Source: Nocardia sp. NBC_00508 (lineage in GTDB: Bacteria; Actinomycetota; Actinomycetes; Mycobacteriales; Mycobacteriaceae). From it: 64,000 bases of DNA. Below the pieces are notes generated by a model. It searched no databases. It was not told the origin of the DNA and worked only from the letters and a program-made list of their open reading frames with translations. The DNA lies in assembly GCF_036346875.1 (NCBI RefSeq), contig NZ_CP107852.1, positions 1,984,001 to 2,048,000 on the forward strand. The letters are read 5' to 3'. A program made the translations under genes and the position numbers. Of this stretch, positions 8,401-16,798 are shown piece by piece. Every line of letters starts with the position of its first letter. Position 1 is the first letter of the stretch.

Positions 8401-11400
8401 CTTCGGCGATCCGCTCGTACAGCCCCGCGAGCACCGAACGAGCCTCGTGCATCGCGCGCTCCCGCCACCAGTCGGCCTGCGCGGCAACGGCTTCGCCCGC
8501 ACCGAGGAACCCGATGACCGGACCGTTCGCGCTTCCGGCATCGTCGGCGAGCCAGAGCCGGGCCAGATCCTCGCGCGCCGTGGCCCACCGGTCGTCCAGC
8601 AGCACCGCCTTGCGCGCGTCGAACGCGGGCGCGACCAAACGCGGCCAATCCGAACCCAATTCGGCCGCGACCAGGTCGACCAGCGAGTCGTCCTTCGCAT
8701 CCGGAGCAGAAATCCGCTCGGCAAGCCCGAGCTGCTCGAGCACGACGCGGGCGGCCGTGGCCAGGACGCCGTCGCGGCCGGTGATCTGCTCGGTGAACTC
8801 GCCGAGCGCGGCCGCGTCGACGGTCGCGCCGCCACCGCCGCCCGCGGAGGGCAGCGACACCGCGACACCGCGACGGGCCGCGACGGCCTGCACGGCGGCG
8901 TCGATGGCCCCGTCGACCGAGGCCGCGTCACTCAGCGAACCGGAGACCAGCCCGCCGAGGTCGCCGCCGCGCACGCTGGTGCCTTCCCTGGTGCCCAGCG
9001 ACACTTCGGCGGTCACATGGCTGGCCCACCCGTCGCCGAGTTCCCAGACCTTCGTCACCCGCTCGGCGATGGCGGCCGGGCGCTTGCCGGACGGGCCGAA
9101 CACCTTGCGCAGATGGTCACCGATGGCATCGGCGAGGACGGTGCCGAACGGACGGTAGGTGCGGGCCAGTCGCTCCACGGTCGCGGAGAGCGCGCCCATG
9201 TCGGCGTCGGCCGCGCCGTCGATCGCGCCGAGCGACAGCTCGGAGCCGAGGTCGACGAGCAGCTGGTTACGCCGGGAGGACACGCCGTCGCACAGGCCCT
9301 CGATGGTGTCCACCGGACCGATCTGGTCCAGCCGCAACTTCGTCCACAGCGCGATCAGCACGCGGGTGGCGTCGGCGGCGGTGAAGGCGATGTCGTCCGG
9401 ACGGGGACCCGCCGAGCTCGGGGCGGGAGCGGCGACCGGAGCGGCCGCGGCGGCGGGCGCCGGGGCTGCTGCCGTCGGCTCCTCGATCGGCTCGTCGATG
9501 GACGCCGGGTCGTTGTCGGTCGCGTACACGATCGCGGCTTCGCGCTCGATGTTGAGCACCTCGACCTTCGCGCCGCCGAATGCGGGCAGCTTCAGCGTCT
9601 GGCCGGCCAGGTTGGCCACCGTCGGCGTCGCGGCGAGTCCGATCTCTACGAACCGCTCCACGCCGAGGCCGCCGTACGCGGCATCGGTGAACAGCAGGTC
9701 CTGGGTCTCGATCCAGCGCACCGGGCTGGCGAACTGCCAGGCCAGCAGCTCGATCAGCACGACGCGGCACAGGTCGGCCGGGCGGGCCGCCCAGCTGTCG
9801 AAGTCGGCCAGCAGCGCGGTCAGCGGCTCCGACGGCACCAGATCCGCGATCTCCTGGATGAACGCGCGCTCCAGCGAGAACGGCCTGGGCACCAGGTTCG
9901 GGATGTAGCGGCCGAGCAGGATCTCGGGGTGCAGGTCCGCGGGCAGGAGCTGCTCGAGCTTCTGCCGGAACTCCGGAACGCCCTTGCGCAGCACGGTGGA
10001 GTGGAACGGCACATCGATGCCGGGTACCAGGATGAACGCCCGCTTGCCGCCGAATTCCGCACGGCGCCGGTCGATCTCCTGCTCCAGCGCCTCCAGCCCG
10101 GCCACCGTGCCCGCGATGGCGTACTGCGAGCCGCGCAGGTTCAGGTTGACCACCTCGAGGAACTCGCCGACCCGCTCGCCGACGCCCGTGACGAACTCGA
10201 CCACGTCCTGGTCGGCCAGCCCGATCTGCGAGGGCCGGATCGCCGCCATCCGATAGTCGCTGCGGCCCTGCGCATCCCGCGGCACCAGCTCGTGCATCGC
10301 CGAACCACGCTGGAACACGACCTCCAGCAGCGCCTCCAGCGGAAGCACACCCGCGACGGCCGCGAGCGCGTTGTACTCGCCGACCGAGTGGCCCGCGAAG
10401 ATCGCGCCCTCGACGAACGCGCCGGCCTCCCGCAGCTCCGCCACCTGGGCGACACCGAGGGTCGCCATCGCGACCTGGGTGAACTGGGTCAGGTGCAGCA
10501 CGCCGTCCGGGTGCCGGTGCTCGACGCCGCGCGCCTTCAGGTAGGTCGGGTTGTCCCGCACCACGGCGAGGATCGAGAAGCCGAGCGCCGCACGGCTGTG
10601 CTTGTCGGCGCGCTCCCAGATCTCCTTGGCGGCCTTCGACCGGGCGCGGGCATCCAGCCCCATCCCCTTGCGCTGGATGCCCTGGCCGGGGAAGGCGTAG
10701 ACGGTCTTCGGCGCCGCGGTGCGACCGGTCGCGGTCATCACCAGGTCGCCGCCGGTCCGGCAGGAGACCTCGACGATCTCGCTGCCCGCGTCGACCGCGA
10801 CGCGCTCAACGCGCACGTCGATCTCCGCGCCGGGACGGACCATGCCGAGGAAACGGGTGGTCCACGCGGTCAGCGTCCGCGCGGGAATCGAGCTGGCCGG
10901 ATCGACCGCCGACACGGCGTGCTGCGCGGCGGCCGACAGCCACATGCCGTGCACGATCGGGCTGCCGAGCCCGGCCAGCTTCGCGGCGGAATCGCTGGTG
11001 TGGATCGGGTTGTGGTCACCGGAAACGGCGGCGAAAGCGTGCATGGTGCGAGGCGCCACGATGGTGATGTCGCGGCGACGCCTACGCGGAGTGTCGGTGG
11101 CCGCCTCGGACAGCGTGCCCGCCGCGCGCGGCGGATCGGTGAGTTCGCCCGCACCGTTGCGTCCGCGGATCGCGAATCGCTCGGTGAGCGTGGCCAGCAC
11201 CGGCATGGACATTCCGGTCTCGGGCTTGTCCAGCATGGCGGTGATCCGCACGCTGACCTCGACGACGCGACCGAGGTCGGTGTCGAGGGTCTCCCCCGCC
11301 TCCGCGCGCACCGCCAGCACGCTGGTCTCCGCGGGCAGCTCGCCGGAGATGTGGATCTGGTGGTCGAGGTGAACCAGGTCGAGCATGCCCTCGATGACGC

Positions 11401-14400
11401 TCTCACCGTTCGCGGTGCGCGCGGCGCCGAGCACCGCGAACACGGCGGGCCAGCAGGCGCCGACCAGCACGTCGGGCGCGGTGCGGCCGAGCGTGCTCAA
11501 GGTTGCGGGCAGGCCGGAGCCGGTCACCCCGGCGTGATCGGCGATCAGATCCGGCGTCCAGGCCAGGTTCACGTGCGCGACCCTGCCCTTGACCTCCGGC
11601 AGCGCCTGCCCGGCCGCGACGGCCAGCAGCGCGGACATGGCCTCGTCCGCGTCGGCCTCGGTGACGACCGGGGCGCCACCGTTGTATACAGAGGCCGGGA
11701 CGGTGATCCGGATGCGCACCGCGTTGTCGGCCAGCAACGGAACGGTCAGCTCGAGGTAGGAGTGCTCCGGCTCGGGTCCTGTGGTCTCGGCCAGCGTCGC
11801 ACCGCTGGGCGGATGCGTCGCGCCCTTCCCGTCGACGATCCATTCCGCCAGATCGCCGAGCCGGTGCACCGGGCTGATGGTGGTGCGCCCGGCCCACTGG
11901 ACGTCGAGGGCGGCCAGCACGGCGTCGATCGGGCCGGTGGTGACGCCAGCGGTGCGGCGCGCGTCCACGGCGGCGGGCACCACGCCTGCGCGCACCAGCG
12001 AGTACGCGGTGTCCTGCTCGAAGCGGTCCAGCAGCTCGCCGACCGGCTCATCGACCCGGGTGATGCCGGCGACCGAGACGGTGCCCGGGATGACGCACAC
12101 CTGATCGGCCGAGTAGCGCGGATCATGCGCCTGCCACAGCGAATCCGAACGCCACCAGCGGCGCACGTCGGCGTCGACGACCGGCACGAAGTTCACCGGC
12201 TTACCCGGGGTCTTGCACAGCGATACGAAGAACGGGACGTCGGCGGGGTGCAGCAGAGTCCGAGCCGAAGCAGAGTACTGGTTCTTCAACGTGGACAGGG
12301 CGGCGAGCGGGTCCTCGAAGTCCTCGTCGCTCGCGAACAGCGTGGGGATCTCGCCGCGGTCGGCCGGATGCAGCCGGGATTCGGTGCGGCGCATCATCTC
12401 CGCGAACCGGTCGCGCCAGGTGATGTCGAGCCAGACCGAGCGGGTGGCCTCGGCGATGGCGTCGCCGAGGTCGGTGCCGCAGTCGAAGTCCTTGCGGTGG
12501 TCCAGGCCGACGGCGAGTTCGACGTAGCGCTCCAGCCATTCCTGGTAGGTCATGGTGGTCAGGTCGCCGAAGTACGGTTTGGCGGTCGCGTTCAGCGCCG
12601 CGATGATCTCGTCCCGGCGCGCGGCGACGGCGTCGGCGTCACCGGCGACCTCGTCGAGCAGGCGGCCGGTGCGCGAGGCGGCGTTGTCGATCTCGTGGAT
12701 GTCGGCGCCCAATTGACTACGGCCCGAGGCCATTCCGCCGGACGCGGTACCCGCACCGACCCAATCCGGCGTGCCGGGGGTGTCCACCAGCAATTGCTTG
12801 ACTTCCGGTGCGGTGGTGGCCTCCAGCGTCGCCATGGCCGCGGTGCCGACCAGCACGCCGTCCAGCGGCATGACGGGGTAGCCGTGCGGCACCGCCCACT
12901 CACCGGTGAGGTATTCCGTCGCGCGCTCGGGGGTTCCGATGCCACCACCGACGCACACCACGACGTTCGCGCGGTTGCGCAGCTCGGCATAGGTGGCCAG
13001 CAGCAGGTCGTCCAAGTCCTCCCAGGAGTGATGGCCACCGGCCTTGCCGCCCTCGATGTGCATGATCACCGGGTAGTCCGGCACCTCGTCGGCGATCCGC
13101 AGCACCGCGCGAATCTGCGCGACGGTGCCCGGTTTGAACGCGACGTGTGCGATGCCGACCTCGGTGAGTTCTCGGATCAGCGCGACGGCTTCCTCCAGCT
13201 CCGGAATCCCCGCGGTCACGATGACGCCATCGAACGGAGCGCCCGCCGCGCGGGCCCGCTGTACCAGTCGCTTGCCGCCCAGCTGCAGCTTCCACAGGTA
13301 GGGGTCGAGGAACAGCGAGTTGAACTGCACCGCGCGGCCCGGGTGCAGCAGCTTCTTCAGCTCGTCCACCCGGTCGGCGAAGATCTGCTCGGTCACCTGG
13401 CCGCCGCCGGCCAGCTCCGCCCAGTGACCGGCGTTGGCCGCTGCGGCGACGATCTTCGCGTCGACGGTGGTGGGTGTCATGCCCGCGAGCAGGACCGGCG
13501 AGCGGCCGGTCAGCTTGGTGAACGCGGTCTCGACGACGATGCGCCCGTTGGGCAGCCGCACCGGTCGCGGCGCGAACGCCGACCACGGTGTCGCCGGTTC
13601 CGGCGCCGCGCCCGGGGTGAGCAGGCTGCGCTGTCCGGCGCGGGTGGCGGCCGCGACCATGCCGACGCCGCTGCCCTTCAGCGTGCCCGCCGTGATGCGG
13701 GACAGCAGATCGCCCGGACCCAGGTCCAGGATCCATTGCGCGCCCGCCGAAACAACACCCTCGACGATGTCCACCCAGTCGATCGGGTCGACGAGGATCT
13801 GCCGTGCCAGCCCGCCGGCCAGCTCGGCGTCCAGGTCGCACTGGGTGGCCCAGCTGCTCACCAGGTCGACCGTGTCGGCCAGCGCGGGGTGATGGAACGC
13901 CACATCCACGGCCACGTCCTCGAAGACGGGAGCGAATACCGAGCCACCGCGCACCTTGGCGTCGCGCTCGCGCGCCTGCTCGTCGTGGAGCTGCGCGCAC
14001 CGCTGACGCACCCGCTCCAGTTGCGCGGGCGGGCCCGACAGCACAGCGCGGCGACGTCCGTTGCGGATCGAGACCACGACGGCCGCGGCCGGATCAATTC
14101 CCTCGCACACCTGGGCCACGACGGCGCTCAGCCGCTCGGGGTCGACGTTCGAGACCGCGACCATCGGCGACCGATCGCCCACCGGCATCAGCCCGCGCCT
14201 GCGCGCCACCAAACCCGCTGCGGCGCCGATCATCTGGGCGATCGCCAGCAGCTCCGCGTCACGTGTGCCGCCCGCATCGACCGCGGCCGCCGCGAGCAAC
14301 CCCTGCGAGTGCCCGACGATCGCGGCCGGTGCCTGCTCGGCCGCGTCCAGCCCCTGCAGCCGCAGGGCCCGCACGGCCGCCACCTGGGTCAACAGCACGC

Positions 14401-14800
14401 CCGGCATGGACACCGCGGCCGAACGCAGCACCTGCTCGGACGGGGCCGCCGAGGTCTCGCCCTCCTCGGTGTCGGCGAGCTCGTTCTCCAGCATCCAGCC
14501 GATCGGGTCGAAGCCGACCGGCCGCACCACCAGCAACTGCGCCGCAACGGGTTCCAGCAGCGCGGCCGCCTCGTTGACCAGTGCGGTCAGCTCCGGCTCC
14601 AGCGCGCTGTCGCGCCCGATCTCCTCCAGCTCGTTCAGCCACTGGGCACCCTGTCCACCGAAGGCGAGCGCGTACGGCACGCCGCCGAGCAGACGATCCA
14701 ACAGCGGCGACCGCGCCCCGCCCGGCGCGGCCTTCCCGGCGGCCGCGACCACCTTCGCGCTCTGTCCGGCCCCGGTCTTGGTGCTCTCGTTGATCGTCAA
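5486..14800 (-). CDS. fas: Type I fatty acid synthase (multifunctional FAS-I)
   Basis: About 3,104 residues, slightly longer than mycobacterial Fas. It carries every activity for de novo C16-C26 acyl-CoA synthesis on one chain. Order, with approximate residues: acyltransferase (GHSQG ~165); enoyl reductase (LLAGMTPTTVDAK ~440); hotdog dehydratase (SGDHNPIH ~1265); malonyl/palmitoyl transferase (GHSVGEYNAL ~1465); ACP (DLGSELSLGAIDGA ~1850); ketoreductase (VITGASKGS ~2150); ketosynthase with active-site Cys in ACATAAVSVEEG (~2745) and SKHDTST and KSLTGHAKGG histidines (~2900-2940). The TTG at 14800 is preferred: it begins LTINEST, like the MTI(H/N)E start of mycobacterial Fas, and GAAGGAAG lies 10 nt upstream. 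An ATG at 14830 would add 10 residues. It is read with acpS. Confidence 0.96.
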   Translation of the reverse strand: MTINESTKTGAGQSAKVVAAAGKAAPGGARSPLLDRLLGGVPYALAFGGQGAQWLNELEEIGRDSALEPELTALVNEAAALLEPVAAQLLVVRPVGFDPIGWMLENELADTEEGETSAAPSEQVLRSAAVSMPGVLLTQVAAVRALRLQGLDAAEQAPAAIVGHSQGLLAAAAVDAGGTRDAELLAIAQMIGAAAGLVARRRGLMPVGDRSPMVAVSNVDPERLSAVVAQVCEGIDPAAAVVVSIRNGRRRAVLSGPPAQLERVRQRCAQLHDEQARERDAKVRGGSVFAPVFEDVAVDVAFHHPALADTVDLVSSWATQCDLDAELAGGLARQILVDPIDWVDIVEGVVSAGAQWILDLGPGDLLSRITAGTLKGSGVGMVAAATRAGQRSLLTPGAAPEPATPWSAFAPRPVRLPNGRIVVETAFTKLTGRSPVLLAGMTPTTVDAKIVAAAANAGHWAELAGGGQVTEQIFADRVDELKKLLHPGRAVQFNSLFLDPYLWKLQLGGKRLVQRARAAGAPFDGVIVTAGIPELEEAVALIRELTEVGIAHVAFKPGTVAQIRAVLRIADEVPDYPVIMHIEGGKAGGHHSWEDLDDLLLATYAELRNRANVVVCVGGGIGTPERATEYLTGEWAVPHGYPVMPLDGVLVGTAAMATLEATTAPEVKQLLVDTPGTPDWVGAGTASGGMASGRSQLGADIHEIDNAASRTGRLLDEVAGDADAVAARRDEIIAALNATAKPYFGDLTTMTYQEWLERYVELAVGLDHRKDFDCGTDLGDAIAEATRSVWLDITWRDRFAEMMRRTESRLHPADRGEIPTLFASDEDFEDPLAALSTLKNQYSASARTLLHPADVPFFVSLCKTPGKPVNFVPVVDADVRRWWRSDSLWQAHDPRYSADQVCVIPGTVSVAGITRVDEPVGELLDRFEQDTAYSLVRAGVVPAAVDARRTAGVTTGPIDAVLAALDVQWAGRTTISPVHRLGDLAEWIVDGKGATHPPSGATLAETTGPEPEHSYLELTVPLLADNAVRIRITVPASVYNGGAPVVTEADADEAMSALLAVAAGQALPEVKGRVAHVNLAWTPDLIADHAGVTGSGLPATLSTLGRTAPDVLVGACWPAVFAVLGAARTANGESVIEGMLDLVHLDHQIHISGELPAETSVLAVRAEAGETLDTDLGRVVEVSVRITAMLDKPETGMSMPVLATLTERFAIRGRNGAGELTDPPRAAGTLSEAATDTPRRRRRDITIVAPRTMHAFAAVSGDHNPIHTSDSAAKLAGLGSPIVHGMWLSAAAQHAVSAVDPASSIPARTLTAWTTRFLGMVRPGAEIDVRVERVAVDAGSEIVEVSCRTGGDLVMTATGRTAAPKTVYAFPGQGIQRKGMGLDARARSKAAKEIWERADKHSRAALGFSILAVVRDNPTYLKARGVEHRHPDGVLHLTQFTQVAMATLGVAQVAELREAGAFVEGAIFAGHSVGEYNALAAVAGVLPLEALLEVVFQRGSAMHELVPRDAQGRSDYRMAAIRPSQIGLADQDVVEFVTGVGERVGEFLEVVNLNLRGSQYAIAGTVAGLEALEQEIDRRRAEFGGKRAFILVPGIDVPFHSTVLRKGVPEFRQKLEQLLPADLHPEILLGRYIPNLVPRPFSLERAFIQEIADLVPSEPLTALLADFDSWAARPADLCRVVLIELLAWQFASPVRWIETQDLLFTDAAYGGLGVERFVEIGLAATPTVANLAGQTLKLPAFGGAKVEVLNIEREAAIVYATDNDPASIDEPIEEPTAAAPAPAAAAAPVAAPAPSSAGPRPDDIAFTAADATRVLIALWTKLRLDQIGPVDTIEGLCDGVSSRRNQLLVDLGSELSLGAIDGAADADMGALSATVERLARTYRPFGTVLADAIGDHLRKVFGPSGKRPAAIAERVTKVWELGDGWASHVTAEVSLGTREGTSVRGGDLGGLVSGSLSDAASVDGAIDAAVQAVAARRGVAVSLPSAGGGGGATVDAAALGEFTEQITGRDGVLATAARVVLEQLGLAERISAPDAKDDSLVDLVAAELGSDWPRLVAPAFDARKAVLLDDRWATAREDLARLWLADDAGSANGPVIGFLGAGEAVAAQADWWRERAMHEARSVLAGLYERIAEAARSAGEPGLWSSDVAVITGASKGSIAAAVTGKLLSGGATVVVTTSTLNDERLGFYRKLYRDNARHGAALWIVPANMASYQDIDALIDWVGTEQVDNAGGAKIKIKDAMTPTLLLPFAAPRVAGDLADAGARAELEMRVLLWSVERLIGGLSKLGADHDVDAKLHVVLPGSPNRGMFGGDGAYGESKAALDAVVAKWRAEKSWSARVTLVHALIGWVRGTGLMGHNDPMVTAVEKAGVQTWSTTEMADELLKWCTSRARQVTAAGPQQIDLTGGLARAKLDLPALAKQAAEQAEPETAADAEKTIAALPAPPTMSSALPVPEWGEVTADPADMVVIVGAGELGPYGSARTRFEIEVSDALSAAGVLELAWTTGLVTWENDPKPGWYDTASGDYVPEHELAERYHDAVVARCGVRRYEDDGAMTDNSAPLMTSVFLDQDLSFTVGGEAEARAFHAAAPEHTVITPVPDSGDWTVTRKAGTEIRVPRRAKLSRTVGGQIPTGWDPTIWGISADMAASVDRVALWNVVCTVDAFISSGFSPAELMSWVHPSLVANTQGTGMGGMTSMRSLYVDNLLGEPRPNDILQEALPNVALAHVVQSYVGSYGAMVHPVAACATAAVSVEEGVDKIRLGKAELVVAGGYDDLGIEGIVGFGDMSATADSAAMSAKGISDRYFSRANDRRRGGFVESQGGGTVLLARGDIALELGLPVLGVVAYAQSFADGVHTSIPAPGLGALGAGRGGRESRFVAELRKLGVRPDDIAVISKHDTSTAANDPNESELHERLAAAIGRTDGAPLFVVSQKSLTGHAKGGAAAFQLIGLCQVLESGAIPPNRSLDCVDDKMREYPHLVWVREPLHFGDRLPLKAGLVTSLGFGHVSGLLAVVHPQAFIQAIEPGKREEYRRKAQERQLSGRQRFVEAMCGGAPLYERPADRRLGGEGTPTKRIRQLEADVLLSPDARLAEDGAYRANGLGCA

Positions 14801-14913
14801 GACGCTTCGACTTCCTTCTCCATGCGACATGCCTCGGCGACACGCCGGTCCCTACCGGTACGCGGGTGATCGCGGGCGATCGGCCTGATACCGGCGAGGA
14901 TGGCACAAAATCA

Positions 14914-15070
14914 TGAGGAAATCCTCACGTTTGTCCCCCGACGCGCCCATTACTTAGGAGTATTTTCGTACGATCGTACCAGAATGGTGAGAAACATGAC
15001 CCCTCCTCATGTTTGAACCTGCAGGTCTGGGGGCTACTAACCCGTACGAAACATGAGCGCCCCTCATGTT
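14914..15070 (-). promoter_or_regulatory. fas upstream region with several operator-like inverted repeats
   Basis: The 350 bp between fas and tRNA-Leu hold no gene but several dyads. 14914-14927: TGAGGA-2-TCCTCA. 14968-14979: palindrome GTACGATCGTAC. 14992-14999 with 15007-15014: AAACATGA-7-TCATGTTT. 15050-15057 with 15063-15070: AACATGAG-5-CTCATGTT. Two share the half-site AACATGA. In M. tuberculosis the TetR-type FasR activates fas-acpS through conserved inverted repeats in the promoter. That these repeats are the local equivalents is an inference. Confidence 0.6.
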
Positions 15071-15185
15071 GCCAGTTTCCAAATCGTTATAATCCCAGGT
15101 AAGGTTACTGACGAGTACGCCACGCCCACCCAATGCTTCGCTATGGTCGAAATGCCCGGTAGAGTTTGGACGGTCGTACCATCAA

Positions 15186-15267
15186 GCGCGAGTGGCGAAA
15201 TTGGCAGACGCGCCAGATTTAGGTTCTGGTGTCCACGGACGTAGGGGTTCAAGTCCCCTCTCGCGCA
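15186..15267 (+). tRNA. tRNA-Leu (anticodon UAG)
   Basis: The 7-bp acceptor stem is GCGCGAG (15186-15192) paired with CTCGCGC (15260-15266), with discriminator A at 15267. The anticodon stem CCAGA/TCTGG encloses loop TTTAGGT, giving anticodon TAG, which reads CUA leucine codons. A long variable arm, as expected for tRNA-Leu, and the T-arm GGGGTTCAAGTCCCC are present. CCA is not encoded. The accessory block begins right after its 3' end, a common integration site for actinomycete mobile elements. No second copy of the tRNA 3' end was seen later in the window. Confidence 0.96.
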
Positions 15268-15299
15268 CAGATTCCCAACAGATCTGTGGTTTTCACGTG

Positions 15300-15329
15300 C
15301 CGTGTGTGCGAGTGCACTCGAACACACGG
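15300..15329. repeat. 30-bp near-perfect palindrome 33 bp after tRNA-Leu
   Basis: Outer arms CCGTGTGT / ACACACGG and inner arms CGAGTG / CACTCG are separated by a single mismatch, so 14 of 15 base pairs match with no loop. A T-run (TGATTTTTTG) starts about 12 bp later. It may be the tRNA terminator, an operator, or a recombination-site arm of a past integration. Confidence 0.6.
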
Positions 15330-15436
15330 AGGACACCAGTGATTTTTTGCTCTGACCTGCGGCGATACCCGGCAAATCTGCTGGATCTCCTTAGCGCCCC
15401 ACCCGCCGAAATGTTTGCTGGGGTGGGTGATTGCCG

Positions 15437-16072
15437 ATGATCGCGCCGGTCATCCCGCCGCAGTCGCCGTTGCAGGAACTTGTTCACGGACCGCAGGTCA
15501 CGAACCGCGTGGTCCGTGCCGCCGACAGTGAGATCGTGTACGGGATGTGCACCGTGGGGGAAGCGGGCCGAGTCCTGGACAAGACCGTCTTCGCCGCCCT
15601 GGACTGGCGCCCAGGTATGCGCTTGGCGCTGGCGTATCTCGAGGTGGGCGCGCTGTCGGTTCGCCCAGCACAGGACGGGCCGGTATCGATGACCTCCGCC
15701 GGGTATTTCCGGATCCCCTACCGGACGCGGCGGCGGATCAGCTGCGCCCGCCGTGCGTACATCGCATGCGCACGTGTTCTTCTGGACGGTGCTGGCTGCC
15801 GCAGCCGCGGTCAGCATCACCGGCAACGCCACCCAAGCCCTGCTGCACGACACCGCCCTCCCGGTTGTCGCCGCGGCGGTCGCCATCATCCCGCCTCTGG
15901 CACTGTTGGCGGCCGTGCACGGGGTCTCGCTGCTGTCCCGTGCGCACACCGCCACCCGCGCCACCCGATGGACCGCGACCGCGATGACCGTCCTTATCGC
16001 CACCGGCGCGTTCTGGTTGTCCTTCACCGCCCTCCGGGCTTTGGCGATCACCGCTGGTGTCCCACCCGGTGA
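15437..16072 (+). pseudogene. AbrB/SpoVT-like DNA-binding protein, truncated
   Basis: The ATG at 15437 opens a frame reading MIAPVIPPQSPLQELVHG, then IVYGMCTVGEAGRVLDKTVF, ALDWRPGMRLALAYLEVGAL and TSAGYFRIPYRTRRRI. The last part has the swapped-hairpin pattern of AbrB/MazE/SpoVT proteins (GYFRIP followed by a basic turn). After about base 15748 the same frame becomes an Arg/Pro/His-rich shadow of the overlapping DUF2637 gene, so the true C-terminus (GDRVLL strand) is lost. It is either a short, possibly non-functional protein or a relic. A decayed second copy of its first 17 codons occurs at 21408-21444. Confidence 0.5.
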
Positions 16073-16595
16073 GGCGTGGGTGTGGCCGCTCATCATCGAA
16101 GGATCCATGGCCCAATCCACCGTCGCGCTCCTCGCGCTGGCCCATTCCGCACACCCCGACAGCACATCCGGGCGTGCCCACCACGTCACCGCACGCCCGC
16201 TCCAACCGACGCACACCGACACAACGGCCGACACCGAGCCCACACCAACTGCGCCCGCAGAGACCGTCGACGCTACTGGCGTGCACACGCCACCGCACAC
16301 CTCACCACCGAGCCATTCCGACTTCATCGACCTCGCGACGCGTCTGTGCGCACGCGATCCGGCGCGCCGCCGCGATCCCGACCTCGTCACCAAAGCACTG
16401 GTCCACCACCACCGCGACGGCTGGAACCCGACACGAATCGCACGTCACCTCAACAAGAGCCGATCCACGATCAGCCGAATACTCAGCGACGCCGCAACCT
16501 TCACCACCGACCGGGCTGACCACAACGACCACCATCAACAACATCGAAACGAGCGAGCATCGGACGAACACAACCGGCTCGCTTCGATGCGCTGA
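15753..16595 (+). CDS. DUF2637 membrane protein with C-terminal helix-turn-helix
   Basis: A 280-residue protein; GTG start at 15753. Four membrane segments span about residues 7-140: VFFWTVLAAAAAVSITGNA, VVAAAVAIIPPLALLAAVHG, TATAMTVLIATGAFWLSFTA and AWVWPLIIEGSMAQSTVALL. This is the DUF2637 pattern found on actinomycete plasmids and integrative elements (Spd-type transfer proteins). A Thr/Pro/His-rich linker leads to a helix-turn-helix (GWNPTRIARHLNKSRSTISR, about 227-246). The tail is polar and His-rich. DUF2637 proteins often mark integrated mobile elements, in keeping with its place behind a tRNA. A truncated paralogue lies at 22864-23421. Confidence 0.7.
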   Translation: MRTSHAHVFFWTVLAAAAAVSITGNATQALLHDTALPVVAAAVAIIPPLALLAAVHGVSLLSRAHTATRATRWTATAMTVLIATGAFWLSFTALRALAITAGVPPGEAWVWPLIIEGSMAQSTVALLALAHSAHPDSTSGRAHHVTARPLQPTHTDTTADTEPTPTAPAETVDATGVHTPPHTSPPSHSDFIDLATRLCARDPARRRDPDLVTKALVHHHRDGWNPTRIARHLNKSRSTISRILSDAATFTTDRADHNDHHQQHRNERASDEHNRLASMR

Positions 16596-16718
16596 TCGGC
16601 ACCGAGGTAACGTCCCTGGGTGAGCTCAGCTCGTCCCCCAGCTGCTGATAGTCGACAGCGCGCCCTATCGATTGAAATCGTCTGCTGATGGGCCGGAGCT
16701 TCCCTGTACGTTTGGAAA

Positions 16719-16755
16719 GTGTCCCCGAGCCGATCCCCTTCTGGCTCGGGGACAC
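16719..16755. terminator. Strong terminator between DUF2637 gene and P450
   Basis: Perfect 13-bp arms (16719-16731 and 16743-16755) around an 11-nt loop, placed between convergent genes. Confidence 0.8.
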
Positions 16756-16798
16756 ACCATTAGCGCGCCATAACCACGCAAGCGGTGTTACATCTGAC

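Noticed and set aside
5312..14869. A 3,185-codon open frame on the plus strand opposite fas
   Set aside because: It mirrors fas exactly; its translation is rich in Arg, His, Gly and Val with no domain order, as expected when a GC-biased gene leaves its complement free of stops.
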